Positions 8,484 through 16,475 of a stretch of DNA of 37,721 bases are shown in pieces. Source of the DNA: CAYFKJ01 sp964528595 (GTDB lineage: Bacteria > Pseudomonadota > Alphaproteobacteria > UBA2966); NCBI GenBank assembly GCA_964528595.1, contig CAZGTM010000038.1, positions 1-37,721 of the forward strand. The letters are read 5' to 3'. The position numbers were made by a program, and so were the translations under genes. The notes below the pieces were generated by a model. It was given only the letters and a program-made list of their open reading frames with translations, was not told the DNA's origin and made no database searches. Within the stretch, counting starts at the first letter, position 1. Each line of letters begins with the position of its first letter.

Positions 8484-9173
8484 TCAGCGGACCGCTACGT
8501 GTCGAAAACAGGCGGCGGCGAGGCAAAGATTAGACGACAGCACCGGAATGCCGGTTCGCTTATTTATCTCCTCCGCCATGACCAAGCTCGGCAGGCCGGT
8601 CCCCGTGATTAGAATGGCCTGCGGTGCAGATTGGCCGAGGTTTACCAGGTCTCCGAGCACGGCCTTCTCGGGCACCTCATAGACGCTTCTTGTATCGTCG
8701 TGTTGGCCGGCAATGCGGTTGACCGCCGCAATGTCGTAGCCGCCGTCGCGCCAGAAATCGACTGATGCCTCAGTCAGCCAATCCGGATAAGGCGAAATGA
8801 GGGCGATTTTCCGCGCCCCCAAATCGGCCAGCGCCGACTCGATCGCCCGGGTTGCGGTGATCACGGGGAAAGGCGAACCTGCGGCTTCGACCAGCCGGGC
8901 TTCCTCCGACCGCCCCAGCAGATAGGACGAGCCGGTGCAGGCGAAGCCCAGAACCCCAATCGGCAGGGTATCGAAACTAGCTGCGGCGCGGCTGATTTGC
9001 CGGAGATAATTCTTGAGGCGCAGCCGGGAGTTCTTGGCCTGGCTGGTCAGCCGCGTGACGTAAACGCCGACGCCGTCGGGCGCCAGCGCCTGGAATTCCG
9101 GCTCCACCGTCGGATTGGCCTGCGGCGTCGCCACGCCGATGGCGCCGAAGCGCGGGTAGTTGGGTTGCCGCAT
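8484..9173 (-). CDS. Maleate isomerase / arylmalonate decarboxylase-like protein
   Basis: 229 residues from the ATG at 9173, which shares one base with the upstream stop (TGATG); a GTG at 9176 is an alternative. It is an Asp/Glu racemase superfamily member of the maleate cis-trans isomerase / arylmalonate decarboxylase branch: GAIGVATPQANPTVEPEF at the start, then the first cysteine loop GFACTGSSY (about residue 79). The second catalytic loop reads ILITGTGLPS, with Gly/Thr where two-cysteine members have Cys. One of the two catalytic cysteines is therefore missing, so a simple two-base racemase or isomerase mechanism is doubtful. It is last in an operon with an FAD monooxygenase and an aminotransferase. 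The substrate is unknown. Confidence 0.85.
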   Translation of the reverse strand: MRQPNYPRFGAIGVATPQANPTVEPEFQALAPDGVGVYVTRLTSQAKNSRLRLKNYLRQISRAAASFDTLPIGVLGFACTGSSYLLGRSEEARLVEAAGSPFPVITATRAIESALADLGARKIALISPYPDWLTEASVDFWRDGGYDIAAVNRIAGQHDDTRSVYEVPEKAVLGDLVNLGQSAPQAILITGTGLPSLVMAEEINKRTGIPVLSSNLCLAAACFRHVAVR

Positions 9174-10387
9174 CACATCGCCTTCCTCAGTTCGCGGGCC
9201 CGCCTCAGCCCGGTGATCATGGAGCTTTTCAGCAGGTAGTCGCGCAAACTTGTGCGGTTGGAAGCGATGTCCTGCAGGTCGCGAAACAACTGAAGACGTT
9301 TTTCCGGATCGCTTTCCGTCATTCGGGTGCGATTGGCGTCCGCCGCGGCAATGATATCCGCGGCGACGATGGGCCGCCGTTCCGCCTCATAGCGTTCGAG
9401 ATCGCCACCGTCGCCCCCTTTCATCACCGCCGTCATCAGGCCCGCCAGGCAGACAGCGTCGTGGATGCCGCCGTTCATGCCCATGCCGCCGCTGGGCGGA
9501 TTGAGGTGGGCGGCGTCGCCCGCCAGGAATACCCGGCCGGCGGAAAATTTGTCGGCCAAGCGGCGATGCACCCGGTAAGGCCTGAGGTCGATCAGGTCGG
9601 CGTCCGCCGCCTCCGGCGTAATGGCTGCCATCAGCGGCCGGACAATTTCCGGCGCCTTGGTTTCTTCGCCTTCAAGATGCTGCGGCGGATAGAGCGAACA
9701 GCGCCACAGATCGGGCAAGCGCAATAAGGCGAAGTTGCCTTCGGGCGCCCAGGCGTAGGTTACGTTGCTGAGGCCCGGCAGGACTTCGTCGAATGGAAAA
9801 CGCGTCGTCGCCAGCAGATTGGTCTGGGGGTAGGTCGTGCCCGGCATACCGATTTCGAGGCACTTGCGCACCGCGCTCTGCCCACCGTCGGCGCCGATGA
9901 CGTAGCAGCCCCGGTATTCGGCGCCGTCCGCCGTCGTGACCGTGACGTGGCCGTCGTCCTGAACCAGCGCCACGGCCTTGGCGGAGAAGTGCAAGGTGCC
10001 GCCCAGGGCGCTCAGGCGATCCGCCAGCAGGCCCGTCAGATTGAATTGCTCGGCTTGCAGGCGGTAGGGATGATCGGTGTCCCCGGCGATCGCGTCCATA
10101 TCGAAGATCACCGCCTCCCCCGAGGGATGCATGCGGATCTGCCATTCCCGGCAGACCAGTCCGGCTTCGATCAGCGGACCGGCCAGACCGTCCTCCGCCA
10201 GCATATCGAGGGTCGGCGGGTGAAAGGTTGTCGCCCGTAAATCCCGCGTCAGCTTCGGCGCCGCTTCCAGTACCACGGTTTCGATACCGGCGCCCAGCAA
10301 CCGCTGCGCCGCCATCAGGCCGACCGGCCCGGCGCCGACGACGATGACGCGGTCGTTGTCTCGCTGTGCCGTTATCCGATCCGACAT
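9173..10387 (-). CDS. FAD-dependent aromatic-type monooxygenase
   Basis: 404 residues, class A flavoprotein monooxygenase. The features are GAGPVG (residues 18-23) for the ADP part of FAD, GADGGQS (165-171) as the DG motif, and GDAAHLNPPSGGMGMNGG (from 290) as the second FAD motif. Members use NAD(P)H and O2 to hydroxylate phenolic or other activated rings, and resemble MhpA/UbiH-type hydroxylases. It begins 18 bases after the aminotransferase stop and ends in a one-base overlap with the isomerase-like gene, so the three form an operon. The context suggests oxidative catabolism of a small nitrogenous or aromatic compound, but the substrate cannot be named. Confidence 0.93.
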   Translation of the reverse strand: MSDRITAQRDNDRVIVVGAGPVGLMAAQRLLGAGIETVVLEAAPKLTRDLRATTFHPPTLDMLAEDGLAGPLIEAGLVCREWQIRMHPSGEAVIFDMDAIAGDTDHPYRLQAEQFNLTGLLADRLSALGGTLHFSAKAVALVQDDGHVTVTTADGAEYRGCYVIGADGGQSAVRKCLEIGMPGTTYPQTNLLATTRFPFDEVLPGLSNVTYAWAPEGNFALLRLPDLWRCSLYPPQHLEGEETKAPEIVRPLMAAITPEAADADLIDLRPYRVHRRLADKFSAGRVFLAGDAAHLNPPSGGMGMNGGIHDAVCLAGLMTAVMKGGDGGDLERYEAERRPIVAADIIAAADANRTRMTESDPEKRLQLFRDLQDIASNRTSLRDYLLKSSMITGLRRARELRKAM

Positions 10388-10405
10388 TGCCTCCCCGCGG
10401 GCCGT

Positions 10406-11596
10406 TCAGTCGGCGCCGACGTTCTCGCCGATCCAGTCGATGGCGGCCTGGGCGCCGCCCGGACTGTGGGCGATGCCGACGGCATTGAGGCCGACTTCGA
10501 CGATACTGAGGGTGCCCATGATCATCGGTGCGTTGACGTGCCCCATGTGGGCAATACGGAAGGTATTGTCGCTGAGGTCGCCGATGCCGACCCCCAGCAC
10601 CACACCGCACTTCTCGTCGCAATAGCGCAGCAGCGGCTCGGGGCGGTTGCCCTCGGCCAGCCTGATCGTCGTGACGGAGTTGGCCCGTTCGGCGGGTTCG
10701 GTGATGTTGAATTCCAATTCGCCGTTCTGCGACCAGACGCCGACGGCTTCGCGCACCGCGCCGGCGAGGATACGGTGACGCTCGAAGATGTGTTCAAGGC
10801 CTTCCTCGAGCAGCATGTCCATCGCCTTGCGCAGGCCGAACAACAGGTGTTCCGGGGGCGTGCCGCAGTATTTCTGATAATGGACGTCACCCTCGCGCGC
10901 GGTCCAGTCCCAGTAATGCGTCCGCATGTCGGCCGTTTGGTGGGCCGCCTTGGCTTTGTCGTTGGCGGCGACGAAGCTGAGGCCCGGCGGCGTCATCAAA
11001 CCCTTCTGGCCCGCCGATACCGCGACGTCGACGCCCCACTCGTCCATCTCGAAGGGCATCGTGCCCAGCGAGGCAATGGTGTCGACCATGAAAAGGGCGC
11101 CATGCCCGGCGGCATCGATGGCCTTGCGGATGGCCGGGATGTCGTTGACCACGGCGGAAGCGGTATCGACCTGCACGACGAGGACGGCCTTTATCTCGCC
11201 CGCCGTGTCCCGGCGCAGCCGTTCCTCCACGGCGGCGGGATCAACAGCCCGGCGCTCCGGGGCGTTGAGGACTTCGATCTCGACCCCCCTGACGTCGGCC
11301 ATTTCGCCCCAGCCAAGTGCGAAGCGACCGCTTTCCAGTACAAGAACCTTGTCGCCCCGTGACAGCACGTTGGAGACGGCGGCTTCCCAGGCGCCGTGGC
11401 CGTTGGCGGCATATATGTAGGAAAGCCCTTCCGTGCCCATGATGCGGCCGAGATCGGCCAGGCAGCTATGCGTCGTATCCAGCAACCCGCCGGTATAGAT
11501 CTCGACCGCCGGGCGGTGCATGGCGGAAAGGACTTCGTCGGGCACCGTGGTGGGTCCCGGGATACTCAAAAATTCACGGCCGTTGCGCACGGACAT
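10406..11596 (-). CDS. Class V aminotransferase (serine/alanine-glyoxylate aminotransferase family)
   Basis: 396 residues of the fold-type I PLP family. It opens with LSIPGPTTVPDEVLSAM, typical of serine-glyoxylate and alanine-glyoxylate aminotransferases. Asp172 (MVDTIASLG) contacts the PLP pyridine nitrogen and Lys198 (SAGQKGLMTPPG) forms the Schiff base. It probably transfers an amino group between an amino acid and glyoxylate or another keto acid; ureidoglycine-glyoxylate aminotransferase is a related possibility given the hydantoin genes nearby. The ATG at 11596 follows a GAGGAAG ribosome site. It is the first gene of the operon containing the monooxygenase and the maleate-isomerase-like gene, divergent from the epimerase at 11750. 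Confidence 0.92.
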   Translation of the reverse strand: MSVRNGREFLSIPGPTTVPDEVLSAMHRPAVEIYTGGLLDTTHSCLADLGRIMGTEGLSYIYAANGHGAWEAAVSNVLSRGDKVLVLESGRFALGWGEMADVRGVEIEVLNAPERRAVDPAAVEERLRRDTAGEIKAVLVVQVDTASAVVNDIPAIRKAIDAAGHGALFMVDTIASLGTMPFEMDEWGVDVAVSAGQKGLMTPPGLSFVAANDKAKAAHQTADMRTHYWDWTAREGDVHYQKYCGTPPEHLLFGLRKAMDMLLEEGLEHIFERHRILAGAVREAVGVWSQNGELEFNITEPAERANSVTTIRLAEGNRPEPLLRYCDEKCGVVLGVGIGDLSDNTFRIAHMGHVNAPMIMGTLSIVEVGLNAVGIAHSPGGAQAAIDWIGENVGAD

Positions 11597-11692
11597 AAGC
11601 TGCTTCCTCGGTCTGGGTGATGTCGTTTCGGAATAGAGTTACTACCTAACGCGGAGTGGCGGTCGGGCGCAAGTCAATCAAGGCGCACACCC

Positions 11693-11719
11693 TTGTGAGG
11701 GCCTCTGGCCCGGCATAAT
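11693..11719 (+). promoter_or_regulatory. Possible sigma70 promoter for the epimerase-like gene
   Basis: TTGTGA (11693-11698) and CATAAT (11714-11719) are separated by 15 bases in the 153-bp divergent gap, ahead of a GAGGAGA ribosome site. The match is partial and the spacing short. Nothing else distinctive is visible in this gap. Confidence 0.3.
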
Positions 11720-11749
11720 ATTTCGTGGCGCCCGAGGAGATTGATATTT

Positions 11750-12583
11750 ATGAAATTGTCGCTCTGCAACGAAGTCATCCGGGAACTGCCTTTTGCCGCT
11801 CAGTGCGAGATGGCCGCCGGTTTCGGCTATGCCGGTTTGGAAATCGCGCCCTTCACGCTGTGCGACGATCCACGCGACCTCGACCAGGGCCGAATAGGGG
11901 AAATTCGAACCGCCGTCGAAGCCGCCGGCCTCGAGGTGTCCGGCCTGCATTGGCTGCTGGTTGCGCCGCAAGGTCTCTCGATCACCTCCCCGGATCCGGC
12001 GGTTTGGCGCGATACGCTGGAAGTGATGACCACCTCTGTGCGTTTGTGCGCGGCGTTGGGCGGATCTTACCTGGTGCACGGTTCGCCCGTGCAACGTCAA
12101 TTACCGGACGATGCCGAAGCCGCCGATGCCGCCGCCGCCCGCGCCATCGAAGCCTTTGCCGCCGCCGCTGAAGCGGCCGAAGAGGCCGGCGTCATCTATT
12201 GCATCGAACCCCTGGCGAAGGCTGAAACGAACTTCATCAATACGGTGGCCGAGGCTACCGACATCGTGGAGACGATCAATCACCCCAATCTCAAGACGAT
12301 GATCGATTGCTGCGCCGCCGGAAAGGGTGAAGACAAGCCGACGGCGGACCTAATAGACGAATGGCTGCCGGGCGGAAAAATCGCGCACATCCAGGTCAAC
12401 GATCCGAACCACAGGGGACCGGGCCAGGGCGATGAAAAATTCGCCCCCATCCTGGGCGCCTTGAAACGCAATGGCTACCAAGGCTGGATCGCCGCCGAGC
12501 CGTTTGTCTACGAGCCCGATGGTCCGACCACGGCGGCGGTGAGCGCCGCGTACCTGAAGGGAATTTTGGAAGCGCTGGAGTAG
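11750..12583 (+). CDS. Sugar phosphate isomerase/epimerase-like TIM-barrel protein
   Basis: 277 residues. The ATG at 11750 is chosen because GAGGAGA (11734-11740) sits nine bases upstream; the in-frame TTG at 11741 is too close to it. This is an AP-endonuclease-2/xylose-isomerase-like fold with the usual metal-site pattern: Glu in LEIAPF, Glu in CIEPLAKAE, Asp in TMIDCCAAG, His in IAHIQVND and Glu in AAEPF. The family includes sugar epimerases, hydroxypyruvate isomerases and ketose 3-epimerases. Its position next to an SGAT-type aminotransferase and a TRAP transporter would fit sugar-acid or hydroxy-acid metabolism, but that is only context. Confidence 0.9.
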   Translation: MKLSLCNEVIRELPFAAQCEMAAGFGYAGLEIAPFTLCDDPRDLDQGRIGEIRTAVEAAGLEVSGLHWLLVAPQGLSITSPDPAVWRDTLEVMTTSVRLCAALGGSYLVHGSPVQRQLPDDAEAADAAAARAIEAFAAAAEAAEEAGVIYCIEPLAKAETNFINTVAEATDIVETINHPNLKTMIDCCAAGKGEDKPTADLIDEWLPGGKIAHIQVNDPNHRGPGQGDEKFAPILGALKRNGYQGWIAAEPFVYEPDGPTTAAVSAAYLKGILEALE

Positions 12584-12623
12584 GCCGTCTACGACGTACT
12601 TGAGGATTTTTCGCCGAATAGAC

Positions 12624-13925
12624 TTAGTGATAGAGCAGGTTCGGCAGCACCAAGGATATCCAGGGGATAAACACCAGCAGCGCCAGGCGCAGGATGTCGG
12701 CGCACCAGAACGGCGTTACGCCCCGGAACACGGTTGTCGTGCTGACGTCCCTGAGGACGCCGGATAACACGAATACGTTCAAGCCGACGGGCGGCGTGAT
12801 CAGGCTGATTTCGGTCACCACGACGACGACGATGCCGAACCAGACCGGGTGAAGGCCCATCGATTCGACCAGCGGGAAGAAGACCGGGATGGTCAGCAGC
12901 AGCATCGACAAGCTTTCGAAGACGCAACCCAAAATGATGTACATCACCAGGATCATCAGGATGACGATCATGGGCGCCACGTCGAAGCCGACGATGATAT
13001 CGCGCAGGCCCTGCGGCAGGCCGGCGCGGTTGACGAAGCTCGAAAAGATCAGGGCGCCAATCAGCACGGTAAACAAGAGTGCCGTGGTGCGGGCCGATTC
13101 GGCCAGGACGTCGAACAGGCCCCGCCACGACAGGGCGCGGCGGCTCAGCGCGATCACCAATGCCCCGCCCGCGCCGATGCCGGCGGCCTCGGTCGGCGTG
13201 AAGACGCCGCCGTAAATGCCGCCCATGACCAGAACGAACAGGCCCAGCGTACCCCAGACGCCGCGCAGAGCGATCAGGCGTTCGGGCCAGGCGGTGCGCT
13301 CGCCCTGCGGTCCGGCGGCCGGGTTACGCCAAACGACGAAGCGCACGGCGCCGAGGTAGAACAGCACGCCGACCAGGCCCGGAATGAAGCCGGCGGCAAA
13401 CAATTCGCGGATCGAGGTTTCCGTCATCAGCCCGTAGATCACCAGGATCACACTGGGCGGGATAAGGATGCCCAGCGTGCCGCCGGCGGCGATGGAGGCC
13501 GCCGCCAGACTGTCGGAATAACCGAACTTCCGCATCGACGGCATGGCGACCTTGGACATCGTCGCCGCCGTCGCGAGACTGGAGCCGCAGATCGCCGAGA
13601 AGCCGCCGCAGGCCACGATGGTGGCCATCGACAACCCGCCTTTGCGGTGGCCGAGAAAAGCGTTGGAGGCGGCGTAAAGCTCGTTAGAAAGCCCCGCCCG
13701 GTTGACCAGATTGCCCATCAGAATAAACAGCGGCACTACCGACAGGCCATAATTCTGCGCCGTCGAAATGACCCGCTGGCCCGACATCGAAAGCGCCGCC
13801 ACCCAGTTCCAGTCGCCGAGGTAAGCGAAGCCGACGAAGCCCACGATACCCATAGAAAAGGCAATGGGCATCTGCAGAAAAACGAGGACCAGAAGGACCG
13901 CGAAGCCGATAAGTGCAACAGTCAT
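12624..13925 (-). CDS. dctM: TRAP transporter large permease (DctM-type)
   Basis: 433 residues, about twelve to thirteen hydrophobic segments across the full length. Family hallmarks are the FLQMPIAFSMGIVGF start, the CGGFSAICGSSLATAATMSKVAMPSMRKFGY block (split: CGGFSAICGSSLATA, then TMSKVAMPSMRKFGY), the GTLGILIPPSVILVIYG motif and the LITPPVGLNVFVL block. It is the ion-coupled translocation subunit of a tripartite ATP-independent periplasmic transporter and works with the small permease at 13944 and the binding protein at 14503. It is third in the operon, 18 bases after dctQ, and converges with the epimerase gene 40 bases away. Confidence 0.95.
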   Translation of the reverse strand: MTVALIGFAVLLVLVFLQMPIAFSMGIVGFVGFAYLGDWNWVAALSMSGQRVISTAQNYGLSVVPLFILMGNLVNRAGLSNELYAASNAFLGHRKGGLSMATIVACGGFSAICGSSLATAATMSKVAMPSMRKFGYSDSLAAASIAAGGTLGILIPPSVILVIYGLMTETSIRELFAAGFIPGLVGVLFYLGAVRFVVWRNPAAGPQGERTAWPERLIALRGVWGTLGLFVLVMGGIYGGVFTPTEAAGIGAGGALVIALSRRALSWRGLFDVLAESARTTALLFTVLIGALIFSSFVNRAGLPQGLRDIIVGFDVAPMIVILMILVMYIILGCVFESLSMLLLTIPVFFPLVESMGLHPVWFGIVVVVVTEISLITPPVGLNVFVLSGVLRDVSTTTVFRGVTPFWCADILRLALLVFIPWISLVLPNLLYH

Positions 13926-13943
13926 GGCGGGAACTTGGCTTTA

Positions 13944-14465
13944 TTAAGGGGAGGGTGGTGACATCGGGCCCTGACCGCGGAGATAGCGCAGGGCATTGAG
14001 GGCCAACGCCAGCATGGTCACGGCGCTCAGGGCGCTGATGAAATAAATGATGGGATAGGTGGGAATGCCGAGGAATTCCGTGGTGTCGCCGTATTCCCTG
14101 GCGCGCGCCGCGAGAATCCAGACGCGGTAGGCGATACCGCCCAGCGCGGCGGCGGCGATCAGGCTGAGAATGGCCTGGCGGCTGTTGACCAGCCCTTTGG
14201 GAAACACGTTGCTCAAGAGATCGACGCTGATGTGTTCCTCGCGCCAACTGGCGACCGGCAACACGGAAAAGACCACCACTGCCATCATCAGGCGGGTAAT
14301 TTCCGTGGCTCCGTCCAGCGGTGAATTGAAAAAATAACGCCCCACGACGTCGATGCACGTCATCGCCATGAGACTGAAAAGAGAAAGAGCGGCGGCGCCT
14401 TCGAGGATCCGGCTGATCCAGTCGACGGATCGTAGCTGGCCGGCACCGCCGCTCATTTGAGTCAT
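13944..14465 (-). CDS. dctQ: TRAP transporter small permease (DctQ-type)
   Basis: 173 residues with four membrane segments (about 20-40, 57-75, 93-113 and 133-153). It shows the DctQ landmarks DVVGRYFFNSPLDGATEITR and ASWREEHISVDLL. This subunit supports assembly and function of the large permease. ATG at 14465; a second Met three codons in is possible. It lies 37 bases downstream of dctP and 18 bases before dctM. Confidence 0.95.
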   Translation of the reverse strand: MTQMSGGAGQLRSVDWISRILEGAAALSLFSLMAMTCIDVVGRYFFNSPLDGATEITRLMMAVVVFSVLPVASWREEHISVDLLSNVFPKGLVNSRQAILSLIAAAALGGIAYRVWILAARAREYGDTTEFLGIPTYPIIYFISALSAVTMLALALNALRYLRGQGPMSPPSP

Positions 14466-14502
14466 ATGCGTTTACTCAATTCTACTCGTATACGGCTGGC
14501 GA

Positions 14503-15516
14503 TCAGTAGCCGCGTGCGAGAGAACGCAGTTCACCGAGCGCCGCTTTGGCGTCGATGCCGATTTTATTCGCGGCGCTGAGCCAATCGGTCTCGATGTGAG
14601 CGACGCGTTTGTAGAAGTCGGCTTTCATGGCGTCGTCGGCAGTGCGGATCTTGTTGCCGAACGCCTTGGCGTCCGCCAGACCGGCCGTGTCGACGTCGTC
14701 CCACATCTTACCGGCGACCTTCGAAATGACTTCACCCGAACAGCCGTCGACCGCTTTTTGCTCGGCTGCGGAAAGGCCAGCGTACTTGTCGGGGTTCATG
14801 ACGAAGGCGAAGCTGCCGTAGTAGACACCGCCCGGCATGATGATCGAGTGCGGCGCAACTTCCTTCAGGCGGAAGCTCTTTTTCGTTTCCATCGGCATGA
14901 AGACGCCGTCGGCCACGCCGCTGGAAACCGTCTCGTAGACCTTCGGTGCCGGCACGCGAACGCCGACGATGCCGAGCGCCTTGCCGACCGCGTCCGAAAC
15001 GCCGCCGCCGAGGCGGATTTTCATGCCCTTGAAGTCGTCGAGCGTCTTGATCTCCTTCTTGGTGTGCATGATGCCCGGGCCGTGCGAGGTCAGGCCGACC
15101 AGACGGACGCCTTTGTGCTCGTTCTTGGCCGCGAGAAATTTCTCGTGAACCCGCCAGTAGGCCACCGAAGCGGCCTCGGCCGACGTGCCGAGACCCGGCA
15201 GTTCGACGACCTTCGTCAGGACATAGCGGCCCGGATTGTAACCGTGGAAAATCCAGCTGGCGTCTGCCACACCGTCCCGCACCAGATCGTTCATGGCCGG
15301 CGGGGGCGCCAGACCGTATTCGATCTTGGTTTTCACGCTGCCGCCTGTGGCGGCGCTGATGCACTTGCCCCATGTCGGCCAGACGATGTTGTTGATGCCG
15401 TGTTTCGGCGGCGCCCAGCTGGCGATGCGAATTGTCGTGTCGGCTTTTGCGACGGTTGCCGCGGTCGCTGCCATCGCGACCGCACCCACGATCGCGATAC
15501 TCCGTAACTTACTCAT
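14503..15516 (-). CDS. dctP: TRAP transporter periplasmic substrate-binding protein (DctP-type)
   Basis: 337 residues. Residues 1-25 are a Sec signal peptide (KLRS n-region, Ala/Val-rich core, cleavage near AKA-DTT). The mature part has the family's GMKIRLGGG strand, whose Arg usually salt-bridges a substrate carboxylate, and the later PMETKKSFRLKEVAPHSI region. The ligand is probably an organic acid, but it cannot be named. It is the first gene of dctPQM, with ribosome site GGGAGGT just upstream of the ATG, and a palindrome about 45-60 bases upstream may be an operator. Adjacent amino/keto acid enzymes suggest the imported compound feeds one of those clusters. Confidence 0.94.
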   Translation of the reverse strand: MSKLRSIAIVGAVAMAATAATVAKADTTIRIASWAPPKHGINNIVWPTWGKCISAATGGSVKTKIEYGLAPPPAMNDLVRDGVADASWIFHGYNPGRYVLTKVVELPGLGTSAEAASVAYWRVHEKFLAAKNEHKGVRLVGLTSHGPGIMHTKKEIKTLDDFKGMKIRLGGGVSDAVGKALGIVGVRVPAPKVYETVSSGVADGVFMPMETKKSFRLKEVAPHSIIMPGGVYYGSFAFVMNPDKYAGLSAAEQKAVDGCSGEVISKVAGKMWDDVDTAGLADAKAFGNKIRTADDAMKADFYKRVAHIETDWLSAANKIGIDAKAALGELRSLARGY

Positions 15517-15559
15517 TTAATACCTCCCTGGTGGCGATGGTCGATTGCATGTGAAATTG

Positions 15560-15575
15560 TTGGGGGGACCACCAA
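15560..15575. promoter_or_regulatory. Palindrome upstream of TRAP operon, possible GntR-type operator
   Basis: On the - strand TTGGTGGTCCCCCCAA is an imperfect 16-bp dyad (TTGGnGG half-sites) flanked by AATT on each side. It lies 44 bases upstream of the dctP ATG. GntR/FadR-subfamily regulators of TRAP operons often use TTGG-type dyads at such positions. No regulator gene is adjacent, so the binding protein would be encoded elsewhere. The rest of the 167-bp gap is A+T-rich (a TTTGCA...TATGGT promoter-like pair just upstream). Confidence 0.45.
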
Positions 15576-15683
15576 TTCGAAAGACCATAACATTTTTTGG
15601 GTTATTGCAAACAGCCATTTTTTGTGTTTGGTCCCGCGGCACACGGGTTTCAGGACAATTGTTCCGAAAACTGACGTTGTTAT

Positions 15684-16475
15684 CTAATCGGATTGGCCGA
15701 CGGTGCCTTTCGGTCCCGTTCCCCGTTTCCACCACAGCAGTTCACCGCGCAGAAAGGCCTGGGCCAGATCGTTTTCCGGACCGGCAAAAAACCGTTCGGC
15801 CGGTGCGTGCTCCAGCAGGCGGCCGCGGAAAAGGAACAAGACCTCGTCCGCCAGGCGCTGCGCCTGGCCGAGATCATGGGTCGTCATGACGATTTTGGTA
15901 CCGGCCTGGTGGATGGCCTCGACCACCGCCTCGAAATCGTGGGTGGCGGCAGGATCCAGACTGGCGGTCGGTTCGTCGAGAAAGAGGATCTGGGGCTTCA
16001 GGGCCCAGGCCCGTGCCACCGCGAGGCGCTGTTGTTCACCGAAGGAAAGCAGCCGGGCCGAGGCGTCGGCGCGGCTGCGCAGTCCCGTCCGCTCCAGGAC
16101 CTCTTCGATCTGAGCGGCGCGTTCCGCCTTAGGGACGTTGCGCAGTTTGAGCCCGTAGTCGACATTGGCGGATACCGAGCGACGCAACATGACGGGGCGT
16201 TGAAAAACCATGGCCTGACGGCGCTGCGCCGCCTCGGATCCGCCGTTGGCAGCACCCGGGCCAAGCCATCTCACCCGTCCCCGGCTGGGCGTCAGCAAAC
16301 CGTGGCACAGACGCAACAGGAGGCTTTTTCCCGCTCCGTTGGGGCCGACGATGACAGACCGTTTGCCGGCCTCCAGGCGCACCGTCATGTCTTTTATCAG
16401 ATCGCGGCGGGCGGCTTCGAAGGTCACGCCCTCGAGCGCCAGCGGCAGGATGGATTCGGCTGCCGGCGCGCTCAT
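15684..16475 (-). CDS. tupC: Tungstate/molybdate-type ABC transporter ATPase (TupC-like)
   Basis: 263-residue ABC ATPase. Walker A is GPNGAGKS, the Q-loop is AMVFQRPVML, the signature is LLSFGEQQRLAVARA (a SFGEQ variant), Walker B is ILFLDEPTASLD, and the switch His is in TTHD. The QRPVMLRRSV segment and short length fit the TupC/WtpC oxyanion importers more than sugar or amino acid ABC ATPases. It starts inside the end of tupB (ATGA overlap). It is the last gene of the large - strand run. Tungstate and molybdate importers are not reliably separable by ATPase sequence; the Mo hydroxylase encoded upstream in the same run argues for an oxyanion role. Confidence 0.88.
   Translation of the reverse strand: MSAPAAESILPLALEGVTFEAARRDLIKDMTVRLEAGKRSVIVGPNGAGKSLLLRLCHGLLTPSRGRVRWLGPGAANGGSEAAQRRQAMVFQRPVMLRRSVSANVDYGLKLRNVPKAERAAQIEEVLERTGLRSRADASARLLSFGEQQRLAVARAWALKPQILFLDEPTASLDPAATHDFEAVVEAIHQAGTKIVMTTHDLGQAQRLADEVLFLFRGRLLEHAPAERFFAGPENDLAQAFLRGELLWWKRGTGPKGTVGQSD

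Noticed and set aside
12584..12623. Terminator between convergent epimerase and TRAP genes
   Set aside because: I see no stable stem followed by a T-run in this 40-bp gap.
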